Positions 17,911-26,842 of a stretch of 64,000 nucleotides of DNA are shown here, in pieces. Position 1 is the first letter of the stretch. Every line of letters begins with the position of its first letter. Under the pieces are notes generated by a model that was not told the origin of the DNA, made no database searches, and worked only from the letters and a program-made list of their open reading frames with translations. The translations under genes and the position numbers were made by a program. This DNA comes from Sulfoacidibacillus ferrooxidans (GTDB lineage Bacteria; Bacillota; Bacilli; Alicyclobacillales; SLC66), in contig NZ_JALBUF010000006.1 of the NCBI RefSeq assembly GCF_022606465.1, positions 1 through 64,000 on the forward strand. Direction: 5' to 3'.

Positions 17911-18533
17911 GATAAGAGACCACCTTCCTCAATGAGATCCATCACGTGCTTCATCTCATCCATCGTGTTCATCATCAGAAAGCTAATCGCTAATGGATCA
18001 TATACCTTCCACTGCTCATGAGTACAAACGCGCACAGGAATTGCATTGATCAGATCAAATACGCGTCGTTTATTTTGTCGCAACATCTCAGCGATCATTG
18101 GTTGTAAAGTTTGTCGGTAGACGCCAAGTAGAGGGTATAAACGCCCTTCATATTCCGGTATTACTGCGTCACACTGCGTATCATCTTGCATTTGTTCATA
18201 TAGAAACTGCAACAATTCAACACGTACAAGTGGAAGATCAACAGAAAGGACAAAACATATTGGCTCATGTATATGCAGGAGTCCAACTTCCATCCCAGCA
18301 AGTGGTCCTTGTCCAGGATGAATATCCACAATGACTTGTCCTTCATCAAGTAAAGATTGATCAGGTCGTCGTACAATCCAGACGTCATTCGTGATCTGCA
18401 AAACTTGAGACACTACTCTTCCAACACAGGTCCTATGCCCAATCTGTAACAATGCTTTGTCTTGTCCCATTCTACTACTAAATCCACCAGCTAGGATCAC
18501 CGCACTTATCTTTGCACGCTGCGTCTTCAACAT
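17907..18533 (-). CDS. mobA: Molybdenum cofactor guanylyltransferase MobA
   Basis: Transfers GMP to molybdopterin to make MGD. The nucleotidyltransferase loop AVILAGGFSSRMGQDKALLQIG is at residues 11-32 and the second family motif IVDIHPGQGPLAGMEVGL at about 69-86; FVLSVDLPLV holds the metal-binding Asp. It has 208 residues, normal length. The ATG has GAGG about 10 bases upstream. First gene of the mobA, moeA-like, mobB, tatA, tatC run. A related sequence type is the MocA cytidylyltransferase used for xanthine dehydrogenase, so the nucleotide specificity is not certain. Confidence 0.9.
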   Translation of the reverse strand: MLKTQRAKISAVILAGGFSSRMGQDKALLQIGHRTCVGRVVSQVLQITNDVWIVRRPDQSLLDEGQVIVDIHPGQGPLAGMEVGLLHIHEPICFVLSVDLPLVRVELLQFLYEQMQDDTQCDAVIPEYEGRLYPLLGVYRQTLQPMIAEMLRQNKRRVFDLINAIPVRVCTHEQWKVYDPLAISFLMMNTMDEMKHVMDLIEEGGLLS

Positions 18534-18579
18534 GGATATAAGACCTCTTTACAAGCATTTACTCTACAAACTAGACTTA

Positions 18580-19185
18580 TTATACCATGCACTCAATATC
18601 TGCAGTCGGCGTTATAATGCGATGAACGCGGATATCAAACGCTTGTACAGGTATATCTGATACCAATTGAAAATCATACGCAAGCGCCATAGTTACAGTA
18701 GATGGCTTACTATGTAGTAAATAGCGATCATAATATCCACCACCATATCCTAACCGGTCCCCTTGATGTGTAAATGCTAGACCAGGCATGATCACCAGAT
18801 CAAACGCTTCAACGGCCATAGGCGCCCCTGTAGAAAGTGGTTCGCGCATACCAAAGTCACCAATGTGAACTTGTTCAACACAATCAATAGGATAGGCTTG
18901 TATCATCTGTTCGCCCCTCTTGGTTACTGGAGCCGCCACACTTTTCCCTAGTAAGAGTGCTTGGCGGATGATCAACTCGGTAGATATTTCATGAGAAAAA
19001 TCCAAGTATAGAAGAATCGACTGCGCAGATTCAAACACAGATGAACTGATGACGCGATGTCCAATTGCTTCATCAAATAACCTTTTTTGTACGGGATCCA
19101 CCTGTTCACGCATCGCGCGCATTTTTTTTCGAAGCGCCGCCTTTTGTTGTCGTACTTGATCAAACATCTCATCGCCACGAGACAT
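18580..19185 (-). CDS. 5-formyltetrahydrofolate cyclo-ligase
   Basis: Converts 5-formyl-THF to 5,10-methenyl-THF with ATP hydrolysis, returning the stored folate to one-carbon metabolism. The N-terminal KAALRKKMRAMREQV and the signature GDRLGYGGGYYDRYL near residue 150 are both present; 201 residues is standard. AGGAGG precedes the ATG by about 10 bases. It lies 24 bases downstream of a PAP2 gene on the same strand and 46 bases upstream of mobA, so it may be co-transcribed with either. Confidence 0.93.
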   Translation of the reverse strand: MSRGDEMFDQVRQQKAALRKKMRAMREQVDPVQKRLFDEAIGHRVISSSVFESAQSILLYLDFSHEISTELIIRQALLLGKSVAAPVTKRGEQMIQAYPIDCVEQVHIGDFGMREPLSTGAPMAVEAFDLVIMPGLAFTHQGDRLGYGGGYYDRYLLHSKPSTVTMALAYDFQLVSDIPVQAFDIRVHRIITPTADIECMV

Positions 19186-19209
19186 ACTCTGTCACCTCCT
19201 ACTCTTAGC

Positions 19210-20058
19210 TTAGATCTTTACGTATGGAAAGACAAACCCCACCAGTCCAAGCCAAGCTCCGTACACCATACCTTCAATAGGTATAGCTCCTGCTCCTAGT
19301 ACATGGCGCAATATAACACTCAAAAGCCACATAGGAAAGAGTACAATGCCAGCCCTAAACAACATTACTCCCAAACTCCGAGCGGGTAAGACAGGCGGTG
19401 TAAAATAGGAAAATAGCGAAAACATTGCAACAAAACGCAACATCCCCACAGTGTCAGAACCAAACGTGATAAAATTAGATAGTAAAAGTATAATGATCCA
19501 CCATACTGGACTAAGTATCCCAAAACGCATACTCATATGCCCATATCCAGGACGCAAAATGGTTAACTCAAACAACATCCAACCAAAAATCCACCCTGAT
19601 ACAACGTCAATTGGCCAATGCACACCAAGATATAGACGGCTAATACCGATAAATAGCGGTATTAGTAACCATAACCACCACCACCGTTTTTTCTGTATGC
19701 GCATGGTGCGAGCAAAAAGTGCGTACACTGCAGTAGCTACTTCCGCATGTCCACTCGGGAAAGATGCTCCTGCTGCAGAATCCGTATAAAGCGAACGAAT
19801 GGGATAGTGCATTTCAAATGGTCTTTTTGTTAAAAATAGTAACTTTAGAGCATCAGCACTTATCATAGCGAGGAGCGCAATGATTCCAGTTTCAAGTGCG
19901 TACTCAGTGCCAACAACAATGACTAACCCAATCACCAAGTAACGATAAGTAAAATAATTCCCTAAAAAAGATAGTCCAATTGCAATTGAATCCCAATGTG
20001 AACCAAGTGCTGTTTGTAATCCAATGAGCATATGTGCTTGTAATGCTTGCCATTTCAA
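19210..20058 (-). CDS. PAP2 family membrane phosphatase
   Basis: A 282-residue polytopic membrane protein with the three PAP2 motifs: KLLFLTKRPFE (K-x6-RP), SFPSGHAEVATAVYA (PSGH), and SRLYLGVHWPIDVVSGW (SR-x5-H-x3-D). These enzymes remove phosphate from undecaprenyl pyrophosphate, phosphatidate or similar lipids on the outer face of the membrane. Downstream of motif three are further hydrophobic helices, making it longer than a minimal BcrC type. The start is TTG with GAGGG 7 bases upstream. First gene on its strand, 185 bases from the divergent methyltransferase-like gene. Confidence 0.9.
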   Translation of the reverse strand: MKWQALQAHMLIGLQTALGSHWDSIAIGLSFLGNYFTYRYLVIGLVIVVGTEYALETGIIALLAMISADALKLLFLTKRPFEMHYPIRSLYTDSAAGASFPSGHAEVATAVYALFARTMRIQKKRWWWLWLLIPLFIGISRLYLGVHWPIDVVSGWIFGWMLFELTILRPGYGHMSMRFGILSPVWWIIILLLSNFITFGSDTVGMLRFVAMFSLFSYFTPPVLPARSLGVMLFRAGIVLFPMWLLSVILRHVLGAGAIPIEGMVYGAWLGLVGFVFPYVKI

Positions 20059-20191
20059 AGCATTTCCCTCACAATCTAATTGTATAGATATGGAGCGACT
20101 TTTTGTACAAGCCGCACTTCATTTATCTATACGCGTGCTCGATAGCACTTAGACGACTTCTATCCTTCTAATCGATGAAACAAACCAAGAT

Positions 20192-20207
20192 GATTGTGTT
20201 CACAATC
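20192..20207. promoter_or_regulatory. 16-bp palindrome upstream of methyltransferase-like gene
   Basis: GATTGTG-TT-CACAATC: perfect 7-bp arms with a 2-base centre, 36 bases before the GTG start, in the divergent gap with the PAP2 gene. It is operator-like; no cognate regulator can be named. Confidence 0.45.
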
Positions 20208-20243
20208 AAATAACATTTCACATGTAGTGGTAGGGGGGCTGTT

Positions 20244-21713
20244 GTGTTTCGATTTCCCGATCTAAAAGAGGCTATTCAAGACTTTCTTAGCTGTCAATTA
20301 GCCATTAGTCCATGGCTTGTTAGCCCAGAGACAACCGAACGCTTTGACGCGGATTTATTCCACCTGATTAATAACACTGCAAAAGAATTTGAGCGGTTAT
20401 ATTGGTCATATGGATCAGCGAAGTTTATCGTTGGCAATTTTCCACTCCCTGAACGTATTGTCCGTACTGCTATTTACGAAACCATTGCTTCAACAGCCAT
20501 TCAAAATGCTTTATTGTTGCGCGGTGAATTTTTTGTTGATGAAACATTAATTTTACAAGCCATCCATACGACTGAAACATTTATCGTAACAAGAGGCATA
20601 GAGACACTAGTCGGTATCTTTGCTCTCGTGACTAGTTATGAGAATCACCTAGCTCTTCGCTACTATGGTCAAATTCCAGAACGCATTTTTAATAATGGAG
20701 AATGGCATCGTCCCTGGATTGATTACTCATTGAGCGATGAACTCATGCTTGGTGCAGTCATAGGTTCTATACGTATTAAAATTACCAATGGAATTCGCAT
20801 GGTGGAATTAACAGAATGCGGGATTGAACTTCTTCAAATTAACACAGAAGTTCTTAAACTGAGCGGCTATGTAGACCACAGAAAAAACATGCTGCAAATC
20901 GCCTTTTTGAACCATTTGGAGGATTATGAGGAGTTAGAGCTATCTCTCATTCCGCAAGCTACGCATATTCGGCGTGATTTTCTAGAATGGATCACCATCT
21001 CCAGTGGTATACAAGTATTGGAAGTAGGTTGCGGTACAGGAACATTTCTTTTTTCAACAGGACTTGCACAAAAAATTGGAGCAAGAGGACATGTGACAGG
21101 CATTGATCCCGCGACCGGGATGCTTGCACACGCAGAATTAACGCGAAGATTGTACGGGATTGAATGGGTGGATTTCCAACGTGCAGATGTTGAACATATT
21201 CCTTTTTCAGAAGAATACTTTGACGCTTGTGTTGGCGTAGGATTTCTACAATATTCCGACCTGCCGCGTGCACTCTCAGAAATGTGCAGAGTCACGAAGC
21301 CAGGTGGATTTATTGCAAGTTTGCATCCTTTAGAACCAGAACATTTACCCGATTTTTATAAAACATGGTTCGAGCCAGTTTTAGACTTAGATTTGAAACT
21401 TGAATCTTTTGGTATCCATGCATTTCCACAAAGTAACGAAGTGGAAGCTACTTTGACCCAATTAGGGAATACGCAAATTGAAACGAAGGAAATATCTATT
21501 TACCTTGATTTTCGAAATCCGGAGATGGCCACAGAGTTTTTTATCTATGGACTCGGCGTTTTTCAGGATTTACTCGCACAAGTTCCCTGGCAGGCCAGAC
21601 TCGATCTAATCGAAGAACTCAAACAAAATGGCCGTTCTGTACTTGAACAATACGGATCAGAAGCGTTGATCTTTCCAATCAAGCTACAAATGGTTAAAGC
21701 GGTAAAAATATAA
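20244..21713 (+). CDS. Two-domain protein with C-terminal SAM methyltransferase fold
   Basis: Residues about 255-380 are a class I methyltransferase domain: motif I VLEVGCGTGTFLFSTGLA, then GHVTGIDPATGML, RADVEHIPFSEEYFDACVGV and LSEMCRVTKPGGFIASLHP. Residues 1-240 match no family I know; they are mostly helical, with no Cys cluster, membrane helix or signal, and around 165-215 could include a winged-helix-like stretch (MVELTECGIELLQINTEVLKL). A C-terminal region of about 80 residues follows the methyltransferase. The start is GTG with AGGGGGG 6 bases upstream. It stands alone, divergent from PAP2 and convergent with tsaD. The substrate is unknown. Confidence 0.75.
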   Translation: MFRFPDLKEAIQDFLSCQLAISPWLVSPETTERFDADLFHLINNTAKEFERLYWSYGSAKFIVGNFPLPERIVRTAIYETIASTAIQNALLLRGEFFVDETLILQAIHTTETFIVTRGIETLVGIFALVTSYENHLALRYYGQIPERIFNNGEWHRPWIDYSLSDELMLGAVIGSIRIKITNGIRMVELTECGIELLQINTEVLKLSGYVDHRKNMLQIAFLNHLEDYEELELSLIPQATHIRRDFLEWITISSGIQVLEVGCGTGTFLFSTGLAQKIGARGHVTGIDPATGMLAHAELTRRLYGIEWVDFQRADVEHIPFSEEYFDACVGVGFLQYSDLPRALSEMCRVTKPGGFIASLHPLEPEHLPDFYKTWFEPVLDLDLKLESFGIHAFPQSNEVEATLTQLGNTQIETKEISIYLDFRNPEMATEFFIYGLGVFQDLLAQVPWQARLDLIEELKQNGRSVLEQYGSEALIFPIKLQMVKAVKI

Positions 21714-21790
21714 TGTGTTTATCCACAGTTCCGAGGAACTTATCCACAACGTTATACACAGGCCTGTGGTTAACCCTATACATGTACTTA

Positions 21791-22840
21791 TTACCACTGG
21801 TCAATTGGAAAATCAGCGCGCCCTGTCAATGTTAAATCAGCAAGTTTGTGCTGTTTATAGCGCATATATGCAGCAGCACCAATCATCGCGGCATTATCGG
21901 TACAAAGCCACGTATCGGGTACAGCTAACTGCACATGTAACTCCCTACAAACTTCTTTGGCAGCTTCCCGCAATGCTTGATTGGCCGCTACTCCACCTGC
22001 TAATACAAGTGTAGTCAGACCCGTCTGTTGCAAAGCTAGCCTTGTCTTTGTCATGAGTGCTTCAATGACTGCGCGTTGAAAGCTAGCTGCAATATCCGCC
22101 GTACGAACGTCTTGGCCAGCTTTTGTTGCGCGATCCAGATGCAACAACACAGCTGATTTTAACCCACTAAAACTAAAATCAAGCGACTCTTCACCTAGTT
22201 TAGCCTGTGGAAACGCCACATACTTTGGATCGCCTAGAAGTGCCATCTGTTGTATCTTAGGTCCTCCCGGATACCCGAGTTGAAGCGCTCGTGCCACTTT
22301 ATCAAATGCTTCGCCAGCTGCATCATCTCTTGTTTTACCTAGACGCAAAATCACGCCATCTTCCCTTACATGCAATAACTCTGTGTGACCACCCGAAACG
22401 ATCAGAGCTAAAAAAGGTGGCTCCACTCCATCGGATAGAGAGGCAGCATACATATGACCAGCCAGATGGTGTACGCCGATAAGCGGCAATCCAGCCACTT
22501 GCGCAAGTGTTTTAGCTGCAGTAACCCCTACAAATAATGCTCCGATCAACCCAGGTCCACACGTTACAGCAATGGCCTGCATGTCATCCAAAGAAAGTTC
22601 CGATTGTACGAGTGCTTGTTCAATGACGAACCCAATTTGCTCCACATGAGCTCGTGATGCAACCTCTGGTACCACTCCCCCAAAGCGTTCGTGTGATTCC
22701 ATCTGCGAGGCCACAACAGAACTGATAATTTCCCGCCCATTGCGAATGACCGCAGCTGCAGTTTCATCACAACTCGATTCAATCGCTAAGATAGAAATAG
22801 GCTTATCTTGCTTCCTATCCTCCTCATAGCGCAGTTGCAT
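21791..22840 (-). CDS. tsaD: tRNA N6-threonylcarbamoyltransferase subunit TsaD
   Basis: Catalytic subunit of the t6A machinery that modifies A37 of ANN-decoding tRNAs, working with TsaB and TsaE. ASKHA-fold marks: ILAIESSCDETAAAVI at the start, the metal ligands in GVHHLAGHMYA, VSGGHTELL, and VLAGGVAANQALREA. It has 349 residues. ATG 22840 is chosen because GGAG lies 7 bases upstream and it begins four bases after the rimI stop; the frame is open a little further. Last gene of the thiL-tsaE-tsaB-rimI-tsaD operon. Confidence 0.96.
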   Translation of the reverse strand: MQLRYEEDRKQDKPISILAIESSCDETAAAVIRNGREIISSVVASQMESHERFGGVVPEVASRAHVEQIGFVIEQALVQSELSLDDMQAIAVTCGPGLIGALFVGVTAAKTLAQVAGLPLIGVHHLAGHMYAASLSDGVEPPFLALIVSGGHTELLHVREDGVILRLGKTRDDAAGEAFDKVARALQLGYPGGPKIQQMALLGDPKYVAFPQAKLGEESLDFSFSGLKSAVLLHLDRATKAGQDVRTADIAASFQRAVIEALMTKTRLALQQTGLTTLVLAGGVAANQALREAAKEVCRELHVQLAVPDTWLCTDNAAMIGAAAYMRYKQHKLADLTLTGRADFPIDQW

Positions 22841-22844
22841 GCGC

Positions 22845-23330
22845 TCACTCCATCGCATCCACAATCTCTCCTAGAGCAGGAAGCGTCACATACATCACTA
22901 ACGCATCTTCCCGATTATCAGTATAGTAACCTTTGCGAATCCCGCCATCTTCAAATCCTAGTTTACGATATAGTCCTTTTGCTGGGGTATTTGTCACACG
23001 TACTTCAAGAGTCATTTTGCGCGCACCCTTTGCTATCGCCTCCGCCATCAACCGCCGCAACAAGCGTTCACCTAGCTTATGCCCGCGATAGGTAGGATAC
23101 ACTGCGATATTCGTCACGTGAGCTTCATCAATAATCACCCACATGCCGCCATATCCAATCAATTCATCACCAAGCGTCATGACAACATAATGCGCAAAGT
23201 GATTTTCTGTTAATTCACCCAAAAAAGCATTGCGTGACCATGGTGCTGTAAATGATGCTTTTTCAATATTCATCACATGGTCGACATCTCGAACAGTCAT
23301 GCGACGAAATGACACTTCATTCGGATTCAT
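22845..23330 (-). CDS. rimI: Ribosomal-protein-alanine N-acetyltransferase, GNAT family
   Basis: GNAT acetyltransferase of the RimI group, which acetylates the N-terminus of ribosomal protein S18. The acetyl-CoA loop is in AVYPTYRGHKLGERLLRRLM, preceded by EAHVTNIAVYP and followed by LEVRVTNTPAKGLYRKLGFEDGG. The start is ATG 23330 (161 residues, the usual size), with GAGGGAG upstream; the longer frame adds 31 basic residues unlike the family. It overlaps the end of tsaB by 14 bases, the order seen in many Bacillota. Confidence 0.93.
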   Translation of the reverse strand: MNPNEVSFRRMTVRDVDHVMNIEKASFTAPWSRNAFLGELTENHFAHYVVMTLGDELIGYGGMWVIIDEAHVTNIAVYPTYRGHKLGERLLRRLMAEAIAKGARKMTLEVRVTNTPAKGLYRKLGFEDGGIRKGYYTDNREDALVMYVTLPALGEIVDAME

Positions 23331-24090
23331 TACTTGAACTCCCTCGCCTTTTTTCCAGCCAGCGCGCTTCTGCCTCCGCCAATTGAAGATAGCGAGGTAC
23401 CAAGCCGTGCGCATCTTTGCCATGATCGCTCACCTCAAGACTTAGCATCTTCTTATGTAACTCAGGATACCCCAGTGCCAATAGATGTTCTCCATGTACA
23501 GAAGCCGTTCGATCATAGATCATCACAGAATGGTCTGCAAATACAGTGGCATATTGCTGTGCAACACCCTCTACAACATCTCCCAGCAAATATACAGCCT
23601 CTCCTGGATGTAGCATGTTGCTCACAGCTGTGATCAATGACGCGATATCATATCTTTGTTCAGATAGCACGCAGGTAAGTGCACCGTCATGCGCACGATA
23701 GGCTGCTCCGTACACTGACTGCCTACGGGCGTCCCACATCACAACGACCATTCCCCGCTGCATAGCAAGCGCATAAGCAGCTGCAGTCAACGACGACAGG
23801 CCCACAAGTGGAACTCCGCGAGCAAACGCATAGATCTTGGCCGCGGTTACCCCAATGCGAATCCCCGTATAGGATCCTGGCCCGACGCCCACGATGACAC
23901 CCTCAATATCTCGCGGATCACAAGAGACAGTTGCCAGCATATCATCCAGTAGTTGATTGACATAAGTCGCGTGCATCTTGGGCGTTTTAGTAGACCAGGA
24001 GGCTAGAACTTGCCCCGAGTGATCAGCCACTGCCAATGCCAGTGTAGGTGTTGCAGTATCAATTGCTAATAAGGCCATAAGTTCATCCAC
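23317..24090 (-). CDS. tsaB: tRNA threonylcarbamoyladenosine biosynthesis protein TsaB
   Basis: Partner of TsaD in t6A synthesis; an inactive ASKHA-fold scaffold. It shows LLAIDTATPTLALAVAD at the start and the family hallmark GVGPGSYTGIRIGVTAAK (about 72-89), then VGLSSLTAAAYA. It has 257 residues. The frame begins at ATG 24090; an ATG four codons later is also possible. It overlaps tsaE by up to 25 bases and rimI by 14, so translational coupling along the operon is likely. Confidence 0.94.
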   Translation of the reverse strand: MDELMALLAIDTATPTLALAVADHSGQVLASWSTKTPKMHATYVNQLLDDMLATVSCDPRDIEGVIVGVGPGSYTGIRIGVTAAKIYAFARGVPLVGLSSLTAAAYALAMQRGMVVVMWDARRQSVYGAAYRAHDGALTCVLSEQRYDIASLITAVSNMLHPGEAVYLLGDVVEGVAQQYATVFADHSVMIYDRTASVHGEHLLALGYPELHKKMLSLEVSDHGKDAHGLVPRYLQLAEAEARWLEKRRGSSSNESE

Positions 24091-24575
24091 TCTCTTAGTA
24101 CTTGTACATGTTCACTTCCATATGCAACAAGCGTTATCCTGCGCGAATCAACAAATTCTTCTTCTATGAGGAGATCTGAAAACAGAACATCCAGACGCTC
24201 AGTTGGCAAAACAGTTTGTATGAGGTCACCCCATTCGACGGCACAAACACCATCACCATAAAAATACTCATCAAACAAGTCAAGTTCACGCAGCGCACTC
24301 TCACCTAAGCGGTATAAATCCATATGGTACAGAGGCAACCGTCCCCCAGCATACTCAGACACTATAGTGAATGTTGGACTATGCGTCATCTCGGCTATGC
24401 CAAGCCCCTTTGCCAATCCAGAGACAAAAACAGTTTTCCCAGCCCCGAGTCGTCCCCGCAAATTGATGACAGTTTGTTGATGTACCATCCGCCCACACAG
24501 TTCTCCAAGCATTCTTGTGTGGTGTACATCAGTACTAGTCAAGGTCAACTGGTACTCTTGCTGTAGATCACCCAT
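24066..24575 (-). CDS. tsaE: tRNA threonylcarbamoyladenosine biosynthesis ATPase TsaE
   Basis: P-loop ATPase that resets the TsaB-TsaD complex. LRGRLGAGKTVFVSGLAKGLG holds the Walker A, followed by the family motif SPTFTIVSEYAGG and YHMDLYRL, with CAVEWGDLI near the end. It has 169 residues, normal. Its ATG shares a base with the thiL stop (TAATG arrangement). Second gene of the operon. Confidence 0.94.
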   Translation of the reverse strand: MGDLQQEYQLTLTSTDVHHTRMLGELCGRMVHQQTVINLRGRLGAGKTVFVSGLAKGLGIAEMTHSPTFTIVSEYAGGRLPLYHMDLYRLGESALRELDLFDEYFYGDGVCAVEWGDLIQTVLPTERLDVLFSDLLIEEEFVDSRRITLVAYGSEHVQVLREWMNLWPY

Positions 24576-25600
24576 TATACCGGTTCAACTCCTACTGGAA
24601 AATGATCATATCCTTTTTTAGGAACTTCCTCTATCCCAGAACGAGTGTTCAAATAGACGTTAGGTTCACCACTCTTCACTTGGCCAATCAAACTGATACG
24701 AATCCCGTGTGCTTGCATAAGCGACAAAAAAGAACCTGCTTTCACGCGATTCATGGTCCCTACGATTTGATAATCCTCCCCGCCATATAGCGCAAACTGG
24801 AGAGGATCAACACTTACTACGCGCGCATAATGTCGCAATGCAGGTAGCGTAGGAATGCGATCAGCATCAATCATCATGCGCACACCACTCGCTAAAGCAA
24901 TCTCATGCAATTCCGAGCTAAGACCGTCACTCACATCATTAGCGGACGTACAACCGGGATTTTGCGCGCAAATGTGTCCCGCCATCAGCTGCGGAACCGG
25001 CCGCTGATGACGCTTTTGTAAAATCCACTCATCACTCTCACCAATGTGCAACCCATCACTTTGATTTTTACTATGTAGATATGCAGCTGATCCGCCAACA
25101 TCACCTGTCACAAAAATCACATCACCTACCTGCGCCCCACTTCGTAGAAGAGGACGCTCGCCTACTAGTTCGCCAGTCACCGATACAGTGATGACGAGCG
25201 GCCCAGACGTACTCACCACATCGCCACCGACAATCGTTACGCCAAACTCTGCACACGCTTCGTCTAGCCCTCGATAGATGGCTTCTATCCGTTCTACTTG
25301 CTCTGTAAAGGGAACAGCAAGTGCAACCATGGCATGTAACGGTTTTCCCCCCATAGCAGCAATATCACTTAGTGATGCCACTAAACTTTTATAGCCTACA
25401 GATGTAGGATCTATGAGATCATCGCGAAAATGCACTCCATCCACAAGTGCATCTGTTGTCATAACAACAGGGCGATCGTAGCGTACGACCGCCGCATCGT
25501 CTCCAATATTGACCAAAACACGTGGATCTGTTCTAGCCACAATAGCGCTCAAGCGCTCAATCAATCCAAATTCGCCAAGTTCGCGAATAAACAAGCCCAT
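24575..25600 (-). CDS. thiL: Thiamine-monophosphate kinase
   Basis: Phosphorylates thiamine monophosphate to the active diphosphate cofactor. Family marks are the N-terminal GEFGLIERLS, NIGDDAAVV (metal-binding Asp pair), TTDALVDGVHFR, and GDVGGSAAYL, then NDVSDGLSSEL. It has 341 residues. GGAG lies 12 bases upstream of the ATG (GGAGAGCGGGG). First gene of the operon with the t6A genes, an arrangement common in Bacillota with no known mechanistic link. Confidence 0.95.
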   Translation of the reverse strand: MGLFIRELGEFGLIERLSAIVARTDPRVLVNIGDDAAVVRYDRPVVMTTDALVDGVHFRDDLIDPTSVGYKSLVASLSDIAAMGGKPLHAMVALAVPFTEQVERIEAIYRGLDEACAEFGVTIVGGDVVSTSGPLVITVSVTGELVGERPLLRSGAQVGDVIFVTGDVGGSAAYLHSKNQSDGLHIGESDEWILQKRHQRPVPQLMAGHICAQNPGCTSANDVSDGLSSELHEIALASGVRMMIDADRIPTLPALRHYARVVSVDPLQFALYGGEDYQIVGTMNRVKAGSFLSLMQAHGIRISLIGQVKSGEPNVYLNTRSGIEEVPKKGYDHFPVGVEPV

Positions 25601-25660
25601 CCCCGCTCTCCATCACTCTTGTACTGTATTATAACCACAGAGAATGGATCGCGGCAATGA

Positions 25661-26842
25661 TTATGCACCAACTTGATTGCGTGCAATCAATAAAATACGC
25701 AAAGGCAACTTTTGCATAAGTGTACCTGGTATCCCGACAATGTTAAACATGACATTGACCGACTCTCCTGGCTCAACCAGCGATGTCTCACCATTACTTA
25801 CCATCACATCATCAAAATACTTATACGTCCCATGTCCTAACAAGGAAGCTCCTGCATGGCGATCGAAAAATAACATGGCAAGCGCACTCTTTGGATCCCA
25901 AGCAGTTGTTGAGTGATTGGTAACGCGAGCAGTAATACGTAAAAACTGTACTGCTGCTCCAGCAGTACCTGTTATCGTTTCGTGAATATCAGACACAGTT
26001 ACGGGTAAGGTTCCCATCGTTAAAGCTGGAAAAGCTGAATTTGACTTACGTAAAAACCACACTAAATGGATATACCGATGCTTCAAATCAGAAAATGCAG
26101 GAGTTGGATTAGGCGTAAAACTCCACTCCACAGATTGATGTGGTGCAATTGTGACATCTGGGCCATTGACAAAATACTCCCAATCACTTTCTTGTACGGG
26201 AGACAACGCACCTGGTTGGCGTAAAAAAAACAACATACCCTGCAAATTTTTACCTGAAATTGCAACATTACTTGAATTGTACAGTTGCGCATGCACCGTG
26301 AGCAATTGCTTAGAGAGAGCAACAAATGAATGTGTTGAAGCTGTCCCATTCAATTTTTGCATGGTACTGTTAGTGTTACCATTATTAGCACTGGTATGGT
26401 TGCCTAATGACGCATCATTTGTTGCTGTTACATTTTGCGACGAAATTGGCGCAAGCGTTGCTTGAAACGACGGAAGAGCAATACCCGGTTGCACTGCAGA
26501 TTGCGTGCCTGTACTCGAGCTCTGTCCAGCCGACTGCATGCCTACTCCCGTTCCTTTATTTAACACACCAAGTGTCACTAACCCGAACAGCATCGCCGCA
26601 ACACCCGCTCCAAGCCACAGCATGCGTTTTTGCCGCTTCATCCACGTTTTCCACACACCTGAGTGCAGGTGCACCCCTTTATTTTTCGCTTCTGGCTCTT
26701 TCTGTGCGTAATCTTCCGATCGTTTCTTGAGTTGATCGAGAACATGCTGTTCAAAGTTTTCCGTGAGTACTAGCGAATCTACCTGACTGTGCAACGTTTC
26801 GCGTAGCACTTTATCCAAATCCTCATCGTCCAGACGACTCAC
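25661..26842 (-). CDS. Membrane-anchored anti-sigma-type protein
   Basis: Domain order: about 75 charged cytosolic residues (DDEDLDKVLRETLHSQVDSL), one membrane helix around 76-97 (MLWLGAGVAAMLFGLVTLGV), a Ser/Thr/Asn-rich linker, then two related extracellular beta-rich modules of about 100 residues, each with a Trp/Phe-containing LxMLFF strand. No HxxxCxxC zinc motif is seen. It overlaps the ECF sigma gene by 20 bases and is co-transcribed, so it is most likely the cognate anti-sigma and envelope sensor. The start is GTG 26842 with GGGAAGGGG 9 bases upstream. The extracellular modules match no family I recognise with confidence. Confidence 0.75.
   Translation of the reverse strand: MSRLDDEDLDKVLRETLHSQVDSLVLTENFEQHVLDQLKKRSEDYAQKEPEAKNKGVHLHSGVWKTWMKRQKRMLWLGAGVAAMLFGLVTLGVLNKGTGVGMQSAGQSSSTGTQSAVQPGIALPSFQATLAPISSQNVTATNDASLGNHTSANNGNTNSTMQKLNGTASTHSFVALSKQLLTVHAQLYNSSNVAISGKNLQGMLFFLRQPGALSPVQESDWEYFVNGPDVTIAPHQSVEWSFTPNPTPAFSDLKHRYIHLVWFLRKSNSAFPALTMGTLPVTVSDIHETITGTAGAAVQFLRITARVTNHSTTAWDPKSALAMLFFDRHAGASLLGHGTYKYFDDVMVSNGETSLVEPGESVNVMFNIVGIPGTLMQKLPLRILLIARNQVGA

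Noticed and set aside
21715-22014. Plus-strand open frame downstream of the methyltransferase-like gene
   Set aside because: It lies antisense to tsaD, has no ribosome site and no family resemblance.
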